Position numbers and translations under genes: made by a program | Notes under the pieces: model-generated | What the model saw: only the letters and a program-made list of their open reading frames with translations | Told to the model about the DNA's origin: nothing | Databases searched by the model: none | From: an uncultured Gemmatimonadota bacterium | GTDB taxonomy: Bacteria; Gemmatimonadota; Gemmatimonadetes; Gemmatimonadales; Gemmatimonadaceae | Direction of reading: 5' to 3' | Assembly: GCA_946480295.1 (NCBI GenBank) | Contig: CAMLIT010000105.1 | Span: 1-15,140 of the forward strand | DNA: 15,140 nt | Shown here: piece by piece, positions 13,637-15,140 of the stretch | Layout of the letters: every line of letters begins with the position of its first letter | Numbering within the stretch: position 1 is the stretch's first letter

Positions 13637-14011
13637 TCAGGCGCGTTTGATCCGCGACTTGGCTTCCGACGCCTCGTCGAGACGCAGCTTCGGCCGCTCC
13701 TCTTCCTCTTCGGTCTGCGCCCGGCGGCGATAGGGGAGGAGGTCCTGCCCCAGCACCACCAGCGTGCGCGTCGCCACGGTGCTGGCCAGCGGCTCCGGCA
13801 CGGCCATCTCGCGCACGTACGTGTCGATCGCGCGGTCGAAGGTCATGTCTTCCGCCAGCGTGTCCACGAACATCAGCGCGTTGTCGACGTGCGCGCGGAT
13901 GATGGATTCCTCGGCGCGCGCGAGCGCGAGGCGGAGGCGGCGCTCGGCAGCGGGCTCGAGCTTCCGGGTGAAGATCGTCTCGGGAAAGAAGCGACGCAGG
14001 AACGCGAACAT
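13637..14011 (-). CDS. Small cytoplasmic protein, unrecognised
   Basis: A 124-residue, mainly helical protein. The N-terminus FAFLRRFFPETIF is amphipathic and could touch a membrane. The middle (EESIIRAHVDNALMFVDTLA, MTFDRAIDTYVREMAVPEPL) is helical. The tail is Glu-run then basic (RAQTEEEEERPKLRLDEASEAKSRIKRA). No motif is recognised. GAGG lies five bases before ATG 14011, a good ribosome site that fixes the start. It is separated from acetyl-CoA synthetase by 199 bases and a terminator, so it is probably its own transcript. Function unknown. Confidence 0.78.
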   Translation of the reverse strand: MFAFLRRFFPETIFTRKLEPAAERRLRLALARAEESIIRAHVDNALMFVDTLAEDMTFDRAIDTYVREMAVPEPLASTVATRTLVVLGQDLLPYRRRAQTEEEEERPKLRLDEASEAKSRIKRA

Positions 14012-14106
14012 GAATCCTCGTGGGGCGACGCGGTGACTTCCTCTTGAAGGCAGACCGCGTACCAGCCCCTGAACGCTACAGGATCCGGGCGGCGCGGAAC
14101 AGTCCG

Positions 14107-14161
14107 AAAAGCAGCCGGGCCGCCGTCCGGAGGGGACAGCGGCCCGAGCGGCGGCCCAGCT
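14107..14161 (-). terminator. Intrinsic terminator of the acetyl-CoA synthetase gene
   Basis: Read on the minus strand, a GC-rich stem formed by 14149-14161 and 14113-14125 (12 of 13 positions pair; 9 bp perfect, CGGCGGCCC against GGGCCGCCG) is followed two bases later by TTTT (14110-14107). It lies about 50 bases past the TAG of the synthetase gene. The loop is long (23 bases). Confidence 0.65.
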
Positions 14162-14210
14162 CGCACGGGATCCGGCCCGTGCGTCGGTGCGCTACGACAC
14201 GCTGCGCGCG

Positions 14211-15140
<930 letters not shown>

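Overview
This is a GC-rich bacterial window (roughly 70% G+C by eye) with closely packed genes. Many junctions are 4-base ATGA, GTGA or TTGA stop/start overlaps. The gene content is chromosomal: a VKOR/DsbA disulfide pair, lipoprotein and Sec signals, a tandem M16 peptidase and an acetyl-CoA synthetase. There is no phage, plasmid, IS or CRISPR machinery. Composition, the VKOR-DsbA pair and the gene style suggest Gemmatimonadota, perhaps a Gemmatirosa/Gemmatimonas relative. That assignment is inference and is not proved by any marker gene here.

Layout. (1) 2-619 (+) is the 3' part of a pseudouridine-5'-phosphate glycosidase gene. (2) A sigma70-like promoter at 662-691 precedes a three-gene + strand operon: a soluble TPR protein, a single-pass membrane TPR protein, and a double-domain M16 zinc peptidase. 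(3) 5619-5830 is a long imperfect palindrome made of 7-base repeats, exactly filling the gap between two convergent stop codons. (4) A minus-strand operon, read 9137 to 5834, holds an M28 lipoprotein peptidase, a 118-aa SpeD-like protein lacking the catalytic Ser and Cys, and a membrane protein with a C-terminal TIM-barrel, glycosidase-like domain. All junctions are 4-base overlaps. (5) Divergent from it, behind a 16-bp perfect palindrome, are a CDP-alcohol phosphatidyltransferase and a coupled secreted or outer-membrane protein. (6) A small unrecognised minus gene (10389-10661) is followed by a second heptamer-built palindrome (10783-11026) that touches the stop codon of an alpha/beta hydrolase whose catalytic His position is Arg. 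(7) 12091-13602 (+) is a small acidic protein, a membrane-anchored DsbA and a VKOR, a periplasmic disulfide-forming module. (8) On the minus strand come an unrecognised 124-aa gene and the C-terminal 309 residues of acetyl-CoA synthetase with a convincing intrinsic terminator.

The most unusual features are the two nested heptamer palindromes. They use different repeat words but share one layered plan: outer G-rich heptamers, inner heptamers and a hairpin core. Next are the degenerate SpeD homologue locked into a coupled operon and the altered hydrolase triad.
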